Shown here one piece after another: positions 1 to 8,187 of a stretch of 64,000 nucleotides of DNA (positions are counted from its first letter, which is position 1; each line of letters opens with the position of its first letter). The notes below the pieces were generated by a model that made no database searches, was not told where the DNA came from, and saw only the letters and a program-made list of their open reading frames with translations. This stretch comes from Planococcus sp. MB-3u-03 (GTDB lineage: Bacteria; Bacillota; Bacilli; Bacillales_A; Planococcaceae). Made by a program: the position numbers and the translations under genes. Location: the NCBI RefSeq assembly GCF_002833405.1, contig NZ_CP025135.1, positions 1,779,501 through 1,843,500 on the forward strand, in the 5' to 3' direction.

Positions 1-41
1 AAATATTCGTTACCCATATGCGTTCCCCTTTCATCCGGCAA

Positions 42-248
42 TTAGAAGACTAATGTGACGTTCGTCGCTACCCGTTCCTTATCGGGAGCCCCGTCGTAAA
101 TGGTAAATTCAACGTGCTGGTTCGGCATAAAGCGGCGGAACCCTTCTTCATTGATGTTGATCGTTTCAAAATAAAACAACTCGCCCGTATCGCCTTCGAT
201 ATAACCGAATCCTTTATCGTCATTAAATTCTTTCACTTTTCCCTGCAT
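42..248 (-). CDS. Divergent cold-shock-domain protein
   Basis: A 68-residue single cold-shock domain (OB fold). The RNP1-like segment KGFGYIE is present. The usual aromatic KWF at the start is KEF, and the RNP2 segment (normally VFVHF) reads LFYFET, so nucleic-acid binding may differ from classical Csp proteins. The ATG at 248 is preferred over an upstream in-frame ATG because it follows a strong AAGGGGG site at good spacing. Classical family members bind single-stranded RNA or DNA and act as RNA chaperones in the cytoplasm. It lies just downstream of a second, classical csp gene that ends in its own terminator, so it is probably transcribed separately. Confidence 0.8.
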   Translation of the reverse strand: MQGKVKEFNDDKGFGYIEGDTGELFYFETININEEGFRRFMPNQHVEFTIYDGAPDKERVATNVTLVF

Positions 249-346
249 GGATAAATCCCCCTTCAATATTCTTGGCAATCTAATTTAGATATACCCGAAA
301 GAGCGGAAATATTAAACAATCGAAAACTCCAGGAAAAAAATCCATC

Positions 347-375
347 AAAAAAGAACTGCCCTTACGGCAGTTCTT
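347..375 (-). terminator. Intrinsic terminator of csp
   Basis: Perfect 10-bp stem (351-360 with 366-375) around a 5-nt loop, followed on the minus strand by a run of six T. It begins 12 bases beyond the csp stop codon. Confidence 0.85.
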
Positions 376-386
376 GGATTGGAGAA

Positions 387-586
387 TTAAAGTTTAGTTA
401 CGTTAGTAGCTTGAGGTCCGCGGTTGCCTTCCTCTACTTCAAATTCTACGCGTTGTCCTTCGTCAAGCGTTTTAAAGCCTTCGCCTTGAATCGCTGAGAA
501 GTGTACGAATACATCGTCGCCGCCTTCAACTTCGATGAAGCCAAAACCTTTTCTGAGTTAAACCATTTTACTGTACCTTCTTGCAT
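387..586 (-). pseudogene. csp: CspA/CspB-type cold shock protein, one-base frameshift as read
   Basis: Reads [13 protein letters not shown], then after restoring one base [16 protein letters not shown] and [12 protein letters not shown]: a 66-residue classical cold-shock protein with KWF, RNP1 and RNP2. The reading is 200 nt, exactly one base short of 201. The gap falls in the codons for EKG, where the A-run after GA is one base short. Because this is a highly conserved protein and the same defect recurs through the window, a sequencing error is more likely than loss of function. The RBS is AGGAGG. The mRNA has a long structured leader. The product is an RNA chaperone that melts mRNA structure at low temperature. 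Confidence 0.85.
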
Positions 587-726
587 GTTAAATTACCTCC
601 TGTGGTAAACAAAATTTTCAATATGCGAACTTTCATAAAAATTCACATATTCCCAAAAGTACCGACACGTGCTGATCACTTTTGGGAATATGTGAATAGC
701 TGTTGCGGAAGTTCATATGTTGAATT
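587..726 (-). promoter_or_regulatory. Structured csp mRNA leader
   Basis: Between the predicted start of transcription and the csp RBS, bases 641-660 and 678-697 form a perfect 20-bp inverted repeat around a 17-nt loop. Imperfect outer arms (617-630 with 711-724) extend the stem, so nearly the whole leader folds into one hairpin. Long structured 5' leaders are known to control cold-shock mRNAs in other bacteria. That this one is thermoregulatory is inference. Confidence 0.6.
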
Positions 727-732
727 ACCTTA

Positions 733-762
733 ATTATATCAAATTGACTAAAAGTCAAACAA
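733..762 (-). promoter_or_regulatory. Sigma-A-like promoter of csp
   Basis: On the minus strand a perfect TATAAT (733-738) lies 18 bases from TTGTTT (757-762). An overlapping TTGACT (753-758) is a better match but only 14 bases away. The position gives a leader of about 140 nt. Confidence 0.5.
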
Positions 763-887
763 ATCTAAAACTTTCTGAATCTTTTCCAAACTAATTTTCG
801 GCCTTCTAAAAATCCTTATAAGTATTATGCCAAATTAATGGGAATTTGTAAAGCGTTAATATGTCAGGCCGCTAACGGTCCGGAAGT

Positions 888-916
888 TTGTATTGGCTCT
901 CCCGTTCACGTAAAAT
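888..916 (+). promoter_or_regulatory. Candidate promoter of xpaC-telA
   Basis: TTGTAT (888-893), a 17-base spacer and TAAAAT (911-916), about 75 bases upstream of the xpaC start. The two elements differ from the sigma-A consensus by two and one bases. Confidence 0.4.
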
Positions 917-991
917 AAGGGATAAAGACGCGCACAATGAAACTTTTCTGCGCCGCACGTATAGTTTAGTAGCCGTTAAGGAGGTTAAAGC

Positions 992-1692
992 ATGAAACCC
1001 ATTAAGCCGATCGAAAACTTCATCAAAGACAATCGGTCAGCCTCCTCTTATGTCCGCCATGTTCCTGATTCTCTATTTAGGGCGGAAATCGGGCTGCTTG
1101 CTTCCGGTGCTGTTGCAGCCGGCACTTATTTTGCCAGCAATACATCGATGAAGCAATACCAGCTGTCGAGCGATTCCAAGCAGCTCGGCATGACGAGAAG
1201 CGAATACCGGAATATCCGCGTGCAGATCAAGGAAGGCAAAGAAAAATCAAAACCTTGCAAAGCCAATATTATAAAGTACGATCCATCTCCTCTTTCAAGC
1301 AATTAATGGATATGGTTAAAATCGCAAATAAAATTTTACTGATCGTCCAGCAAAACCCGCGCAAATTCTATTTGGCAGAACCATTCTTCTATTCGCATCT
1401 GGATTCTGCCATTGAATTGACCGGCAAATATACATTATTGGTCGGACAGCCCGTCAAAGACATGGAGATGCGCATTGCGCTCCAGGAAACGCGTGAAATG
1501 CTTCGTTCATTGCAGCATGTAATGGAAGCCGACCTGAAACGCGTGCTGTCTACGGACGTGGAGCAATTGCGCATGGAACTCGATTATGCGCGGCTCGCTG
1601 TCGACCAGCACAATACGAGAACAATCGAACAGCAACAGCAAATCGAACATAAAGGAGACATGGAAAATGACCAACAATCAGACGAGAAATGA
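992..1692 (+). pseudogene. xpaC: XpaC-like protein, one-base frameshift as read
   Basis: Resembles the XpaC family (5-bromo-4-chloroindolyl phosphate hydrolysis protein), the usual partner upstream of TelA/YaaN. An N-terminal hydrophobic stretch (GLLASGAVAAGTYFA) suggests membrane association. After the frame repair near 1242-1246 (one A missing in the codons for KEKIK) the rest reads KTLQSQYYKVRSISSFKQ and continues to a charged, coiled-coil-like tail, 233 residues in all. RBS AAGGAGG precedes the ATG. The 3' end overlaps the telA start by 26 bases, indicating translational coupling. The molecular function is not firmly known; a role at the envelope is inferred from the partner. Confidence 0.75.
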
Positions 1693-2877
1693 GTTGGATG
1701 AGCTTCTTGGGACCCCTTTTGGCATGGAGGAAACAGCCCAGCAAACGCAATTGGCGCAGACGGAGGGACAGCCTGTCGCGCTGCTCGACCGTTTGAGTGC
1801 CGAAGAACAGGAAAAAGCCCGTGGATTGGCCAAGCAGATCCCGACCGGCAACCGTGAAGCCATCCTCACTTACGGCGCAAATGCCCAAAACCAGCTGAGC
1901 CAGTTTTCGCATAAAATGCTCGATCACGTCCAGCGGAAAGATATTGGCCCTGTCGGGGATGTGCTCCACGACCTCATGAAAAAACTCGAACAGCTGAACC
2001 CGGAAGAACTGACGCAGAAAAAGCAAAAAGGGCTGCGCAAAGTGTTCAACCGCGCGAAGTATTCGGTCCAGGAAATGATGAGCAAATACCAGAAGTTAAG
2101 CACACAAGTCGACCGCATCAGCGTCCAGCTTGACCATTCAAAACGGGGCTTGTTGGAAGATGTCCAGATGCTCGAGCAACTATATGACCAGAACAAGACT
2201 TATTTCCAGGCCTTGAACGTCTATATCGCAGCAGCGGAAATCAAACGGGACGAGATCATGAACGAAACGATTCCTGCACTGCGCAAAAAAGCCGAAGCAT
2301 CCAATGACCAGATGGCCTATCAGGAAGTGAACGATATGGTCCAGTATGTCGACCGCTTGGAAAAGCGCCTGTATGACTTGCAATTGTCGCGCCAGATCAC
2401 CATCCAAAGCGCGCCGCAGATCCGTATGATCCAACAGACCAACCAAACGCTCGCAGAAAAAATCCAATCGTCGATCATGACGTCCATTCCGCTATGGAAA
2501 AACCAGATCGCCATCGCATTGACCTTGAACAAGCAGATGAAAGCGGTCGAGGCGCAAAAACAAGTGACGGCTACAACGAACGACCTGCTATTGAAAAACT
2601 CGGAAATGCTTAAGATGAACTCGATCGAAACCGCACGTGAAAACGAGCGCGGCATCGTCGAAATCGAGACCTTGAAGCAGACACAGGAGAATTTGCTTGA
2701 AACGATTGAAGAAACATTAAAATCCAGGCAGAAGGCCGCCGCAACCGTAAAGCGGCAGAGCTTGAAATCGGCCGCATGGAAGAAGACTTGAAGCAACGCC
2801 TGCTCGCCATACACGATGGCCAGGAAAGAACTGATAAAACCCTTCGCATTTTGCGAAGGGTTTTTACAGAGTGTTGA
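1667..2877 (+). pseudogene. TelA/YaaN family toxic-anion-resistance protein, frameshift near the C-terminus as read
   Basis: An alpha-helical protein of about 400 residues of the TelA family, linked to tellurite and other toxic-anion resistance and to cell-envelope stress. The ATG at 1667 follows AAAGGAGA. The body is intact to about residue 350. Near 2717-2721 one A is missing from the codons for LKIQ; repairing it restores QAEGRRNRKAAELEIG. The restored frame runs through the terminator hairpin and into the left end of a repeat element, stopping at 2875-2877. The true stop may therefore lie earlier if a second indel is present. Its only neighbour in the transcription unit is xpaC. Confidence 0.78.
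2836..2866 (+). terminator. Terminator of xpaC-telA; left member of a duplicated pair
   Basis: An 11-bp stem (2837-2847 with 2853-2863) with loop ATTTT, ending in a T run. A near-identical hairpin in the same orientation lies at 3106-3142, on the other side of the repeat element. Confidence 0.85.
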
Positions 2878-3105
2878 AGAAGTCTATAAATCCATTGCGA
2901 AATAGAATGGAGTCGTTTTTCTACATTTAATAATCAATGATCTTTCTAAGTATTTGGAGAAGCGTACGCTCGACTCCAGTGGATCAGCGAGAGACGACCG
3001 AGCCTTCGCAAGGAGCACAGCGACTGAGGAGGCTTGGGCGCGAGCCCACGGAAAGCGAGCGATAAGCTTCGGAAAATACGACTTCTTAACTTTCTCGACA
3101 AGCTG
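2866..3105 (+). repeat. Dispersed palindromic repeat, copy A (about 240 bp)
   Basis: Shares its length and most of its sequence with 48538-48775 (minus strand), and its core with 33708-33904. The core runs 2951-3078, opening with TATTTGGAGAAGC and closing with GCTTCGGAAAATA; these ends pair with each other. Inside it, CGCTCG pairs with CGAGCG, and TGGGC-GCGA-GCCCA forms a GNRA-loop hairpin at 3035-3048. Outer arms AGAAGTC and GACTTCT extend the palindrome. It contains no plausible coding sequence and lies between convergent genes, flanked by two near-identical terminators. It could be a non-autonomous mobile element or a structured RNA or DNA module. Confidence 0.8.
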
Positions 3106-3142
3106 AAAAAAACCCCTTCGCATTTTTTGCGAAGGGGTTTTT
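3106..3142 (-). terminator. Terminator of the vWA gene; right member of a duplicated pair
   Basis: Stem of CCCCTTCGC with GCGAAGGGG and loop ATTTTTT, with A and T runs on either side so it can act in both directions. It differs from the hairpin at 2836-2866 by one extra base pair and two loop bases. Confidence 0.85.
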
Positions 3143-3152
3143 AGATTGTTCA

Positions 3153-5009
3153 TTATAATGCCTGTACAACCAAATGCAAGGTGCGTTTCAATAAGCGCAG
3201 CGTCTGCTCAACAAATTGCTCCAGTGAATCAGCGCTGACCGATTTATTGCCATACAGCATCCGGTAGAATGCAGCTTGTTCCTCGCTCGTCGATTCACCA
3301 CTCAAAAACAGGTGCATCACTTCAATGCCTATCTTCTCGGTTTCCGAAACGGCTTGGGCCGTATCGATGATGCCGTTGTCGGCGTAATTATAAGCAGACG
3401 GCTCGCCGTCCGAAAAGACCAGCATGAAGCGGTGCTTCTCGAGGCGCTGTTTGAGGCGTTCGGCCATCCAACGAATCGCAAAGCCGTCGCGGTTGTCTTC
3501 ATGGGCATCGAGTGAAAGAATCTCAGCTGCATGGTCGGTCATGCCGTCGGTGAATTTATGCAGCCACTCAAAATAATTGGGCTGTTTGTCATCCCCCGCT
3601 TCGTAGGCATCTTCATAAAAGACCGCAATTTCATGCGGGATTTTGAGCGACCTGAGTACATCGTGGAATAATAGCACTGCCTGCTTCGTCTCGTCGAGCT
3701 TGTCGACCATGGAAGCGGAACCGTCGATCATCAAGCTGAAGACCGCATCCAATTGCTTTGAAGGGGCGGTTTTCCGGTAGAAAGGCTTTGGCCGTTCGTC
3801 GGTGACAAGCGGCAATAGGTTTTTCGACAGGCGGCCAGCATGCAAATTCGTCCGTTCGCTTTCGACACGCTGCTGCATACGCTTTTGCATTTCCTTCAGC
3901 AAGGCCCGCACATAGGGGGCTTGTTCGCTGCGCCATTGCTGCAGCTGTTGACGATCTAAAGGCAAGGCTTCGATGCGTGATTCATAATAGACGACGCCAT
4001 CGTTCGCTGATCCGAAACGGCCGTTTGCTTTTTTCGGTTTCTTTTCATCTTTTCTCTGTTCATCAGCCAGGTTGTCTTCGCGGTGTTCGCCTTGGGACTC
4101 TCCGGTGCCGGTTTGTTCGACTTCCCCAGCACCTTCTTCTTCCCTGCCCCCATCAGCGGGCTTTGAATCGCCTCGCTCGAGTTCATACTCAAGGGCAGCG
4201 GCATCATTCAATTCGGTTTCACGGTGCCAGGATTGAAACCATTCTTCGATCGTGTCGATCTCCTCTTCCTCTTCTGACTGCTCTGCCTCAATGCCTTCGT
4301 GGTACCTTTGGGGAGGCGTTTTCTCAGCCGGTTCACCGAAAGTGTAATACGTATGGAGAGCATCCGAACCCAGCAAATATTCCAGTTGCGGCAAAATCTT
4401 ATGTATGGTCCGCGCAGAATCTTCAGTCGAATCGGCACTGAATAATTCCGTCCAGGCCAAAAACAAAGGATCCAGATCGTCATTTAACGACACATCTTTG
4501 CCGCGCAGCTTCAAATAAGCGGCATTTAGGAAGGCGTCGGCCCAAAAGCCTTTTTTGCGGTTTTGTTCCAGCTGATCGGAATGGAAACCAGAGACGATTT
4601 TCTCCCTCACTTCAAATGCATGCTTCGTCCCAGGACGTTCCGCTATGATGCGGTCACTCAAGCGGAATTCTTCCGCCATCAACAGCAACTGCGTGGCAAG
4701 TTCAGGCAAACGGGTTTCCGCCTGTTCAAAATTGCGCCAAGATCGCATGCTGAAATGGCGCCAAAATCCAGCGCTCACCAAATAAATGTCTGAAAGATAG
4801 CCGGCCTGCTCGATTTCCTTTGGCCGATGGCGCCAGAAAACACTCATCGAGACAGCGCCTTCAGATGGCCGGAATTCCCATAATTTCCGTGTCGTCAACC
4901 GCAGGTACGGCGCGGATGACAACGCTCTGGAAAGCTGTTGCATCCGGTTGAGGAGCCTCGTATCAACCGTTTCATTATTGAATTGGATAAAGCGATTGAT
5001 TGAAGTCAT
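3153..5009 (-). CDS. vWA-domain protein, YojO/CobT-like
   Basis: A 618-residue protein matching the B. subtilis YojO type. The N-terminal half is helical. Residues about 240-330 are very acidic and low-complexity (runs of E and D). The C-terminal von Willebrand A domain carries the metal-binding MIDAS motif DGSAS, followed by FSDGEPS. It is encoded just downstream of a MoxR-type AAA+ ATPase with a 9-base gap; such MoxR/vWA pairs act as chaperones for assembly or metal insertion in other proteins. The client is unknown, but the pair lies beside odhA-odhB, as in B. subtilis. Confidence 0.85.
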   Translation of the reverse strand: MTSINRFIQFNNETVDTRLLNRMQQLSRALSSAPYLRLTTRKLWEFRPSEGAVSMSVFWRHRPKEIEQAGYLSDIYLVSAGFWRHFSMRSWRNFEQAETRLPELATQLLLMAEEFRLSDRIIAERPGTKHAFEVREKIVSGFHSDQLEQNRKKGFWADAFLNAAYLKLRGKDVSLNDDLDPLFLAWTELFSADSTEDSARTIHKILPQLEYLLGSDALHTYYTFGEPAEKTPPQRYHEGIEAEQSEEEEEIDTIEEWFQSWHRETELNDAAALEYELERGDSKPADGGREEEGAGEVEQTGTGESQGEHREDNLADEQRKDEKKPKKANGRFGSANDGVVYYESRIEALPLDRQQLQQWRSEQAPYVRALLKEMQKRMQQRVESERTNLHAGRLSKNLLPLVTDERPKPFYRKTAPSKQLDAVFSLMIDGSASMVDKLDETKQAVLLFHDVLRSLKIPHEIAVFYEDAYEAGDDKQPNYFEWLHKFTDGMTDHAAEILSLDAHEDNRDGFAIRWMAERLKQRLEKHRFMLVFSDGEPSAYNYADNGIIDTAQAVSETEKIGIEVMHLFLSGESTSEEQAAFYRMLYGNKSVSADSLEQFVEQTLRLLKRTLHLVVQAL

Positions 5010-5018
5010 CCTGCATCC

Positions 5019-5876
5019 CTACTTTCGCCAAGTATTCGCCAAATCCATCAATAAATTCCGTTCACTTTCATCGTCCAGTTTTTCGGCGATGGCGTAGCGG
5101 ACGGCGCGCAGCGTATCGATATGCATCGCGAGCGCAGTTGCATCCAATAAGCTTCGGATTGAGGCGGCTTCTTCTGACATTAGGCCGCTTTCCACTTGCT
5201 TCATCAAATCTGCTGCCAAGTTCAACATGAACGTTTTCAGCTTCGGGTCAGCATCCGGAAATTCCCTATCCCACAGGCCTCGGAGCTGCTCGCCGGACAA
5301 ATAAGGAATAGGATAGGAAATGAAACGGTTTTTTAGCGCTTCGTTCATCGGCGATGTCCCGATATACCCTTCATTAATGGCAGCCATTACCGAAAAGTCA
5401 GGATGCGCTTGGATCACTTCGCCAGTAAATGGATTGGTCAGCATCCGGCGATAATCGAGCGCACTGTGAAGGATCGGCAAAGTTTCGGCTTTCGCCATAT
5501 TGATTTCATCGATGTAAAGGATATGGCCATGTTTCATGGCGGTTACGACAGGTCCTTCAACAAACTCAATCGCGCTTTGGCCATCGCGCTGCACCAATGT
5601 CTTAAAGCCGAGCAGCGCTTCCGCATCCAAGTCGACAGAACAGTTGATGCTCTGGATCGGTTGCTGGAACAGCTCGGAAATGCTTTCGGCGAGCTTCGTT
5701 TTCCCTGCTCCTGTCGGCCCTTTCAACAGCACCGGCTTTTTCAGCACGACAGCTGTCAGGATATCGTTCCATAAATTTTCATCAGGCGAAATATAGCCGC
5801 CTTCCCCGATCAGGTTTGAATCTTCTGCGTGGTCACGCTGCGTCCGTTTCTTGATTTCTTCATCAATTATCGTCAT
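5019..5876 (-). CDS. MoxR-family AAA+ ATPase, YojN-like
   Basis: A 285-residue AAA+ ATPase with Walker A GPTGAGKTKLAES, Walker B ILYIDEINMA and a sensor region around KNRFISYPIPYL. ATP-driven MoxR proteins work with vWA-domain partners, and the partner is the next gene. The ATG at 5876 is chosen for its AGGAGTGG site; an in-frame ATG at 5897 is the alternative. The terminator of the preceding gene lies immediately upstream, so the promoter of this pair must be close to or within that stretch, unless transcription reads through. Confidence 0.87.
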   Translation of the reverse strand: MTIIDEEIKKRTQRDHAEDSNLIGEGGYISPDENLWNDILTAVVLKKPVLLKGPTGAGKTKLAESISELFQQPIQSINCSVDLDAEALLGFKTLVQRDGQSAIEFVEGPVVTAMKHGHILYIDEINMAKAETLPILHSALDYRRMLTNPFTGEVIQAHPDFSVMAAINEGYIGTSPMNEALKNRFISYPIPYLSGEQLRGLWDREFPDADPKLKTFMLNLAADLMKQVESGLMSEEAASIRSLLDATALAMHIDTLRAVRYAIAEKLDDESERNLLMDLANTWRK

Positions 5877-5900
5877 TTGCTCCACTCCTGTCTCCATAGA

Positions 5901-5926
5901 AAAAACCGATGAATCCATCGGTTTTT
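5901..5926 (-). terminator. Terminator of the 5932-6129 gene
   Basis: Perfect stem AAAAACCGATG with CATCGGTTTTT around AATC, located between the small gene and the MoxR start. Confidence 0.75.
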
Positions 5927-5931
5927 GTTCA

Positions 5932-6129
5932 TCATTCGAAATAAGTTTTGTAATAGCCGCCGACTTTTCCCGTGTTGTCGACGACAAACAAAAATTCTTC
6001 AGTTTCGTTTTTCACGTCATATTGCTGTCCAACTGTCAGCACATTCGATACTAAAAATTTATCGGCATCGGTATGCTTGCACGTAACGGTACGGACGGTT
6101 TCTTTTTCCAGCCAATTCGTATGTATCAT
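5932..6129 (-). CDS. Small conserved protein, DUF6501-like
   Basis: A 65-residue protein, MIHTNWLEK through GGYYKTYFE, with the central stretch VLTVGQQYDVKNETEEF. It resembles the small Bacillales family DUF6501, which has no known function. No signal peptide or membrane segment is seen. The second of two close ATGs is chosen because AAAGGATG lies at proper spacing. It is monocistronic with its own terminator. The family assignment is from memory and moderate. Confidence 0.65.
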   Translation of the reverse strand: MIHTNWLEKETVRTVTCKHTDADKFLVSNVLTVGQQYDVKNETEEFLFVVDNTGKVGGYYKTYFE

Positions 6130-6205
6130 CGGTATCATCCTTTTCTGTCAATATTAATTTAATGTTCTGCTGCTCTATTCAGTATAAGGAAAACTGCCCG
6201 GGAAT

Positions 6206-6805
6206 TCAAACTTGCCCTCCCTTGCCGCCTTTTCGCACGATTGCCAGATACCCGATCACCCCGAAGACCGCGAGACTCGATAAAGCGATCAAAAACCTTT
6301 GCAAATGTCCGAGAATCGCTTCATAGGCATATGGAAAACTGCGTCCCAGTGAGAAGTAGGTGAAAGTCCAGACAAACCCAGCAGGCATGGCGAAAAGTAG
6401 ATAGCGCCCAAGCGGAAAGCGGTCTGCCCCGACGACATAAGGCATCGCCCAGCGCACGCCTGGAAGGAAAAAACTGAAAGCGATTGCCCAATTGCCTTTA
6501 TTGGCCAAAAACTGCCGGAACCGTTCAATGCCGCCCTGCAGAAACGTCGTCTGCAGCCAAGCAATCAAGCGATGGCCGAACAGCCACCCGAGCCCATAGG
6601 CGAATAAATTGCTCGTAATCAGCCCGCTGTATGCGGACAAAAAGGCAGGAAGCGGCTTAAAGTCGCTCGTTTCCGTCACAACGCCTGAAAACGCTGCAGC
6701 GAATTCATTGGGGATCGGCAGGCCAAACAGCAATAGCCAATTCACCAAGAACATACTCAAATACCCGTATTCCATCGCCATTTCCCATAAAAAATCCAGC
6801 TCCAT
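6206..6805 (-). CDS. DedA-family membrane protein
   Basis: A 199-residue polytopic membrane protein with the DedA/SNARE-associated signature: a GLPIPNEF re-entrant-type segment near residue 28, FLPGVRWAMPYVVGADRF around residues 113-130, and several hydrophobic helices. DedA proteins support lipid-carrier (for example undecaprenyl phosphate) translocation and membrane homeostasis. The short basic C-terminus reads RKGGKGGQ. The gene starts at an ATG 28 bases after the odhB terminator sequence and is read as a single gene. Confidence 0.83.
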   Translation of the reverse strand: MELDFLWEMAMEYGYLSMFLVNWLLLFGLPIPNEFAAAFSGVVTETSDFKPLPAFLSAYSGLITSNLFAYGLGWLFGHRLIAWLQTTFLQGGIERFRQFLANKGNWAIAFSFFLPGVRWAMPYVVGADRFPLGRYLLFAMPAGFVWTFTYFSLGRSFPYAYEAILGHLQRFLIALSSLAVFGVIGYLAIVRKGGKGGQV

Positions 6806-6840
6806 CGAAATCCCCCGTCTCTATGCCACATTATCCCATA

Positions 6841-6876
6841 ACAAAAGGCAGCCCCGCAATGGAGCTGCCTTTTGGT
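6841..6876 (-). terminator. Terminator of odhA-odhB
   Basis: On the minus strand AAAAGGCAGC pairs with GCTGCCTTTT around a short loop with two more G-C pairs, ending in a T-rich stretch just after the odhB stop codon. Confidence 0.85.
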
Positions 6877-6882
6877 GTGGTC

Positions 6883-8163
6883 TTAAGATTCAAGCAATAG
6901 GTCTTCTGGGTTCTCGATCAATTCTTTCACTGTTTTCAAGAAGCCAACAGAATCGCTGCCATCGATGACGCGGTGGTCATACGATAGCGCTACGTACATC
7001 ATTGGACGGATTTCAACATTGTCGCCAACTGCGATCGGGCGCTTCTGGATGGTGTGCATGCCGAGGATCCCGACTTGCGTACCGTTCAAGATCGGTGTAG
7101 ACAAGAGTGAACCGAAGACACCGCCGTTTGTGATCGTGAACGATCCGCCGGTCATATCGCCGATCGACAATTTCTTGTCGCGTGCTTTTGTTGCCAATTC
7201 GCCGATAGACGCTTCGATTTCTGCAAAGTTCTTTTTATCCGTATCGCGGACGATCGGCACTACAAGGCCTTCTTCAGTCGATACAGCGATCCCTACATCA
7301 TAAAATTGCTTCAAGAGCACATCCGTGCCATCGATTTCAGCATTGACGTATGGGTATTTTTTCAATGCAGCAGTTACTGCTTTTGTGAAGAATGACATGA
7401 ATCCAAGCTTAACGTCATGGTCTTGCTGGAATTTGTCTTTCTTGCGCTTGCGCAGTTCCATTACATTGGTCATGTCGATTTCGTTGAACGTCGTCAGCAT
7501 GGCAGTCGATTGCTTCACTTCAAGCAAACGCTTAGCAATGGTCTGGCGGCGTCTTGTCATTTTTTGACGGACCACGCGGCCGCTTTCTTCATCAGAAGAA
7601 GGCGCTGCAGGTGCAGAAGCTTTTGGTGCTTCCTGTTTAGCTGGAGCCGCTGCCGGTTTCGAACCGTGTGCTTCAACGTCTTGGACGCGTACGCGGCCCA
7701 TTGGGTCTACTGGGGTGATAGAAGCCAGGTCGATGCCTTTTTCACGAGCCAATTTGCGGGCTGCTGGGCTTGCGATTGTGCGGTCAGAAGAAGTGCTTTC
7801 TTCTTCTGTAGGCGCAGCTTCCTGGTCTGCAGGAGCTTCTTGCTTCGCTTCTTCTTTAGCAAGATCTTCTTTTGGTGCTTCTTCTTTTTTCGCTTCTTCT
7901 TTCGGTGCTGAAGCTGCCGCTTCGCCAGAGCCTTCTCCGACTGTTGCGATTACTTGGCCGACTTCAACTGTATCGCCTTCTTCAGCGAGCAATTCCTGAA
8001 CGACGCCCGCTTCTTCAGAGATGACTTCAACATTGACTTTGTCTGTCTCAAGTTCAACGATGAATTCCCCTTTTTCTACTGTATCGCCTGGCTGTTTCAG
8101 CCACTGGGCGATTGTTCCTTCTGTAATCGATTCTGCTAATTCCGGTACTTTGATCTCTGCCAC
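6883..8163 (-). CDS. odhB: Dihydrolipoyl succinyltransferase, E2 of 2-oxoglutarate dehydrogenase
   Basis: A 426-residue E2 subunit transferring succinyl groups to CoA in the TCA cycle. An N-terminal lipoyl domain carries the lipoylated lysine in ELETDKVNV (about residue 43). A long Ala/Glu/Lys/Pro-rich linker follows, then a peripheral-subunit-binding domain ([15 protein letters not shown], about residue 135). The C-terminal catalytic domain ends with [12 protein letters not shown], containing the active-site His and Asp. It lies 24 bases downstream of odhA in the same operon and is followed by a strong terminator. Confidence 0.96.
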   Translation of the reverse strand: MAEIKVPELAESITEGTIAQWLKQPGDTVEKGEFIVELETDKVNVEVISEEAGVVQELLAEEGDTVEVGQVIATVGEGSGEAAASAPKEEAKKEEAPKEDLAKEEAKQEAPADQEAAPTEEESTSSDRTIASPAARKLAREKGIDLASITPVDPMGRVRVQDVEAHGSKPAAAPAKQEAPKASAPAAPSSDEESGRVVRQKMTRRRQTIAKRLLEVKQSTAMLTTFNEIDMTNVMELRKRKKDKFQQDHDVKLGFMSFFTKAVTAALKKYPYVNAEIDGTDVLLKQFYDVGIAVSTEEGLVVPIVRDTDKKNFAEIEASIGELATKARDKKLSIGDMTGGSFTITNGGVFGSLLSTPILNGTQVGILGMHTIQKRPIAVGDNVEIRPMMYVALSYDHRVIDGSDSVGFLKTVKELIENPEDLLLES

Positions 8164-8187
8164 AATTAATTCCTCCTTAAAAGTTCA

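Noticed and set aside
2884..3153. 89-residue open frame on the minus strand across repeat copy A
   Set aside because: It lies fully inside a structured repeat and a terminator, has no RBS and does not persist in copies B or C.
3977..4441. 154-residue frame antisense to the vWA gene
   Set aside because: Mirror of the acidic low-complexity coding region; no RBS or family.
7417..7911. Phe/Cys/Arg-rich frame antisense to odhB
   Set aside because: Mirror of the Ala/Glu/Lys linker of the E2 protein.
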